This document shows, piece after piece, positions 5,434 through 6,687 of a DNA stretch of 6,687 bases. This DNA is from JAVBQL01 sp031549085 (GTDB lineage Bacteria; Spirochaetota; GWE2-31-10; MWDO01): NCBI GenBank assembly GCA_031549085.1, contig JAVBQL010000025.1, positions 1 to 6,687 on the forward strand, written 5' to 3'. A program made the position numbers and the translations under genes. The stretch's first letter is position 1; every line of letters starts with the position of its first letter. The notes under the pieces were generated by a model. It had not been told where the DNA came from and did no database searches. It worked only from the letters and a program-made list of their open reading frames with translations.

Positions 5434-6246
5434 ATGAAGATATTTTATATTATTTTTTTGGTAGTATCACTATTTGTATCATGCGAAAACAACTCAAAAA
5501 ACACCATAGAGGTCTCTGACAAGTATAGAGAGAAAAATTTGATTAAATCTATAGAGATAGAGGGCAACAATGGGACAATAGATATTGAAGGGTGGTCTCA
5601 AAATTTTATAGAGATTGATACGAGAAAGGTTCTCTATTCTGGTTTGAATAATGACCTCTCATTTATGACTACTGATATATCTCAAAAAGATTCAAAGCTT
5701 ACCATAAAGACTAAAATCCCACCAAGCATTGATGGAAAAATTGAATTAAAAATATATATACCATACAATCTATCATTTATTTTTATCAATAGCACAAATG
5801 GGAAGGTCTCTATTAATGGTTTTTTGGGTGATCTTGATATAATAAATGTAAAGTCAGATGTTGATATAAATTTTTATGGGACAATATTGAGGGTTGATTC
5901 ATACTCATCAAATATAAATCTTAATATGAAAAATGCTGTTAAGATAGATGCGATTATAAAAAATAGTAATGGATTGCTTAACCTCTATCTTGATTCAGTT
6001 GAGTCTGCTTCATATATAGATTTGGATATGAGTGGTGCAAAAACTAATTTTTATATGAATAATACTATACCACATGAAGTCCAGCTGGTTAATATAGGTG
6101 GAACATATGATTTTACCTATAAGATGGATAATCAGAAGATTATCCATTCCCAATATACACTATTTTCTGCTGCTTATGGAAAGAGTCGTGATTTGAACGT
6201 CTATGTGACTAACAATAAGAGTGAAATTAGATTCATCCATTTTTAA
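5434..6246 (+). CDS. Lipoprotein with DUF4097-like beta-rich domain
   Basis: The 270-residue product starts with a lipoprotein signal peptide: MKIFYIIFLVVSLFVSC, with lipidation expected at C17 in a relaxed lipobox (FVSC) of the sort spirochaetes accept. The rest is rich in short beta strands with alternating hydrophobic residues and repeated N-G or D-G turns (IEGNNGTIDIEGW, INSTNGKVSINGF, IKNSNGLLNLYL). This resembles the DUF4097 putative-adhesin family, which folds as a right-handed beta helix; the assignment is by pattern only. A TTG six bases upstream is in frame, but the ATG at 5434 gives the better signal peptide and sits seven bases after a weak AAGAAA site. The gene follows the HEAT gene by 25 bases and probably shares its promoter, perhaps with translational coupling. 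It is the last gene before repeat element B, whose core hairpin may end the transcript. Confidence 0.75.
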   Translation: MKIFYIIFLVVSLFVSCENNSKNTIEVSDKYREKNLIKSIEIEGNNGTIDIEGWSQNFIEIDTRKVLYSGLNNDLSFMTTDISQKDSKLTIKTKIPPSIDGKIELKIYIPYNLSFIFINSTNGKVSINGFLGDLDIINVKSDVDINFYGTILRVDSYSSNINLNMKNAVKIDAIIKNSNGLLNLYLDSVESASYIDLDMSGAKTNFYMNNTIPHEVQLVNIGGTYDFTYKMDNQKIIHSQYTLFSAAYGKSRDLNVYVTNNKSEIRFIHF

Positions 6247-6268
6247 GCACCACTCACATAAATACTCA

Positions 6269-6577
6269 ATGGTCAGTTTCAATACTATTATTAATTATAG
6301 CCATTCTAACCTAACAGATATTAAAATCTTTTTGGTTTATTACTTATTAGCAAGTTGCACTTAATGGACAAACAGCATTCAAAAAAAAGAGAAAGAAAAA
6401 GTAATTTTATATAGATTGGGGGTAAAACCCCCAATCTATATAAAATTACTTTTTCTTTTCTTTTAAGTAGTGTTCGCTCGTTTGATATTATCGTAATGAC
6501 ACGGAAATCAGAAATGGCAATTTAACGATTGTTAGATGCTGATAGGACATTTGTGAGAAGTAAGTCAAACTAACCAT
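6269..6577. repeat. Intergenic repeat element, copy B (unrecognised family)
   Basis: This 309-bp element is the second copy of the one at 71-409, in direct orientation about 6.2 kb away. Its ends are better inverted than in copy A: ATGGTCAGTTT at 6269-6279 faces AAACTAACCAT at 6567-6577 with one mismatch. The left part (6269-6388) and right part (6466-6577) keep exactly the same lengths as in copy A, while the middle is 30 bases shorter and different in sequence. It begins 22 bases after the lipoprotein stop codon. No clear target-site duplication is visible at either copy, and no transposase is present. The family is not recognised; MITE, structured RNA and transcription-end module all remain possible. 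Confidence 0.85.
6392..6458. terminator. Perfect 31-bp stem-loop core of element B, likely terminator
   Basis: Bases 6392-6422 pair with 6428-6458 without a mismatch around a five-base TAAAA loop; the top of the stem is GGGGG/CCCCC. The left arm base is purine-rich (AAAGAAAAAG) and the right arm pyrimidine-rich, followed on the plus strand by C and TTTT tracts to 6464. That tail could serve termination of the HEAT/lipoprotein transcript. A perfect stem this long also favours cruciform extrusion. Confidence 0.65.
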
Positions 6578-6621
6578 TATATAGGATAAAAAAAGAAAAT
6601 AAAACAATGGTAAAAAAACAA

Positions 6622-6649
6622 TTGATAATCACAAATAATAGTGTATAAT
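6622..6649 (+). promoter_or_regulatory. Strong promoter reading out of the right edge
   Basis: TTGATA at 6622-6627 and a perfect TATAAT at 6644-6649 are 16 bases apart, with TG directly before the -10 box. Transcription should begin near 6656. The first bases of the transcript can form a small hairpin (CATCT at 6657-6661 with AGATG at 6669-6673). No start codon with a ribosome binding site appears before the window ends at 6687, so the product, either a gene with a leader or a stable RNA, lies outside. Confidence 0.6.
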
Positions 6650-6687
6650 AGACTTGCATCTTGTTTAGAGATGTTTGGTCTAAGGCT

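Noticed and set aside
6269..6577. Hammerhead ribozyme or group II intron end in the repeat element
   Set aside because: CTGATAGGAC does not match the CUGAUGA core, and no domain-V-like motif is seen.

Overview
This is a strongly AT-rich bacterial window. It carries six protein genes: five on the plus strand and one, at 1847-2563, on the minus strand. The best-recognised genes point to an anaerobic, flagellated, low-GC spirochaete, possibly Brachyspira-like. FlgC has the N-T-T-R-T wording and an NVNMVTEMVDMISATRSYEAN tail that I associate with spirochaetal rod proteins. HydE implies an [FeFe]-hydrogenase, and WG-repeat, HEAT-repeat and relaxed-lipobox lipoproteins are common in such genomes. 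The taxonomic call is inference from memory of these families, not from a search.

Layout. Bases 1-519 hold no gene. They contain copy A of a roughly 340-bp intergenic element (71-409) and a promoter for flgC. flgC (520-975) stands alone, without flgB or fliE beside it. A 309-bp gap (976-1284) follows, filled by two long imperfect hairpins and a promoter. Next comes folB (1285-1626, dihydroneopterin aldolase, folate synthesis), then another long hairpin and a 16-bp-stem hairpin. The minus-strand gene at 1847-2563 encodes a secreted protein made of six 34-residue WG-type repeats. It is divergent from hydE (2794-3798), the radical-SAM maturase of the [FeFe]-hydrogenase H-cluster. A consensus-like promoter at 3945-3973 then drives a two-gene unit: an exported HEAT-repeat protein (4080-5408) and a lipoprotein with a DUF4097-like beta-rich domain (5434-6246). 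Bases 6247-6687 again hold no complete gene. They contain copy B of the intergenic element (6269-6577) and a strong promoter reading out of the window.

The six genes do not form one pathway. They are housekeeping or envelope genes in short transcription units, each ending near a hairpin with a G-run or C-run stem. The only convincing operon is the HEAT/lipoprotein pair.

The most unusual item is the pair of intergenic elements. Their left (120 positions) and right (112 positions) parts align without gaps at about 82% and 74% identity. Between them lie palindromic cores of different length and largely different sequence: a bulged hairpin in A and a perfect 31-bp stem in B. I do not recognise this element. 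I see no complete defence system, CRISPR array, transposase or other obvious new multi-gene system here.
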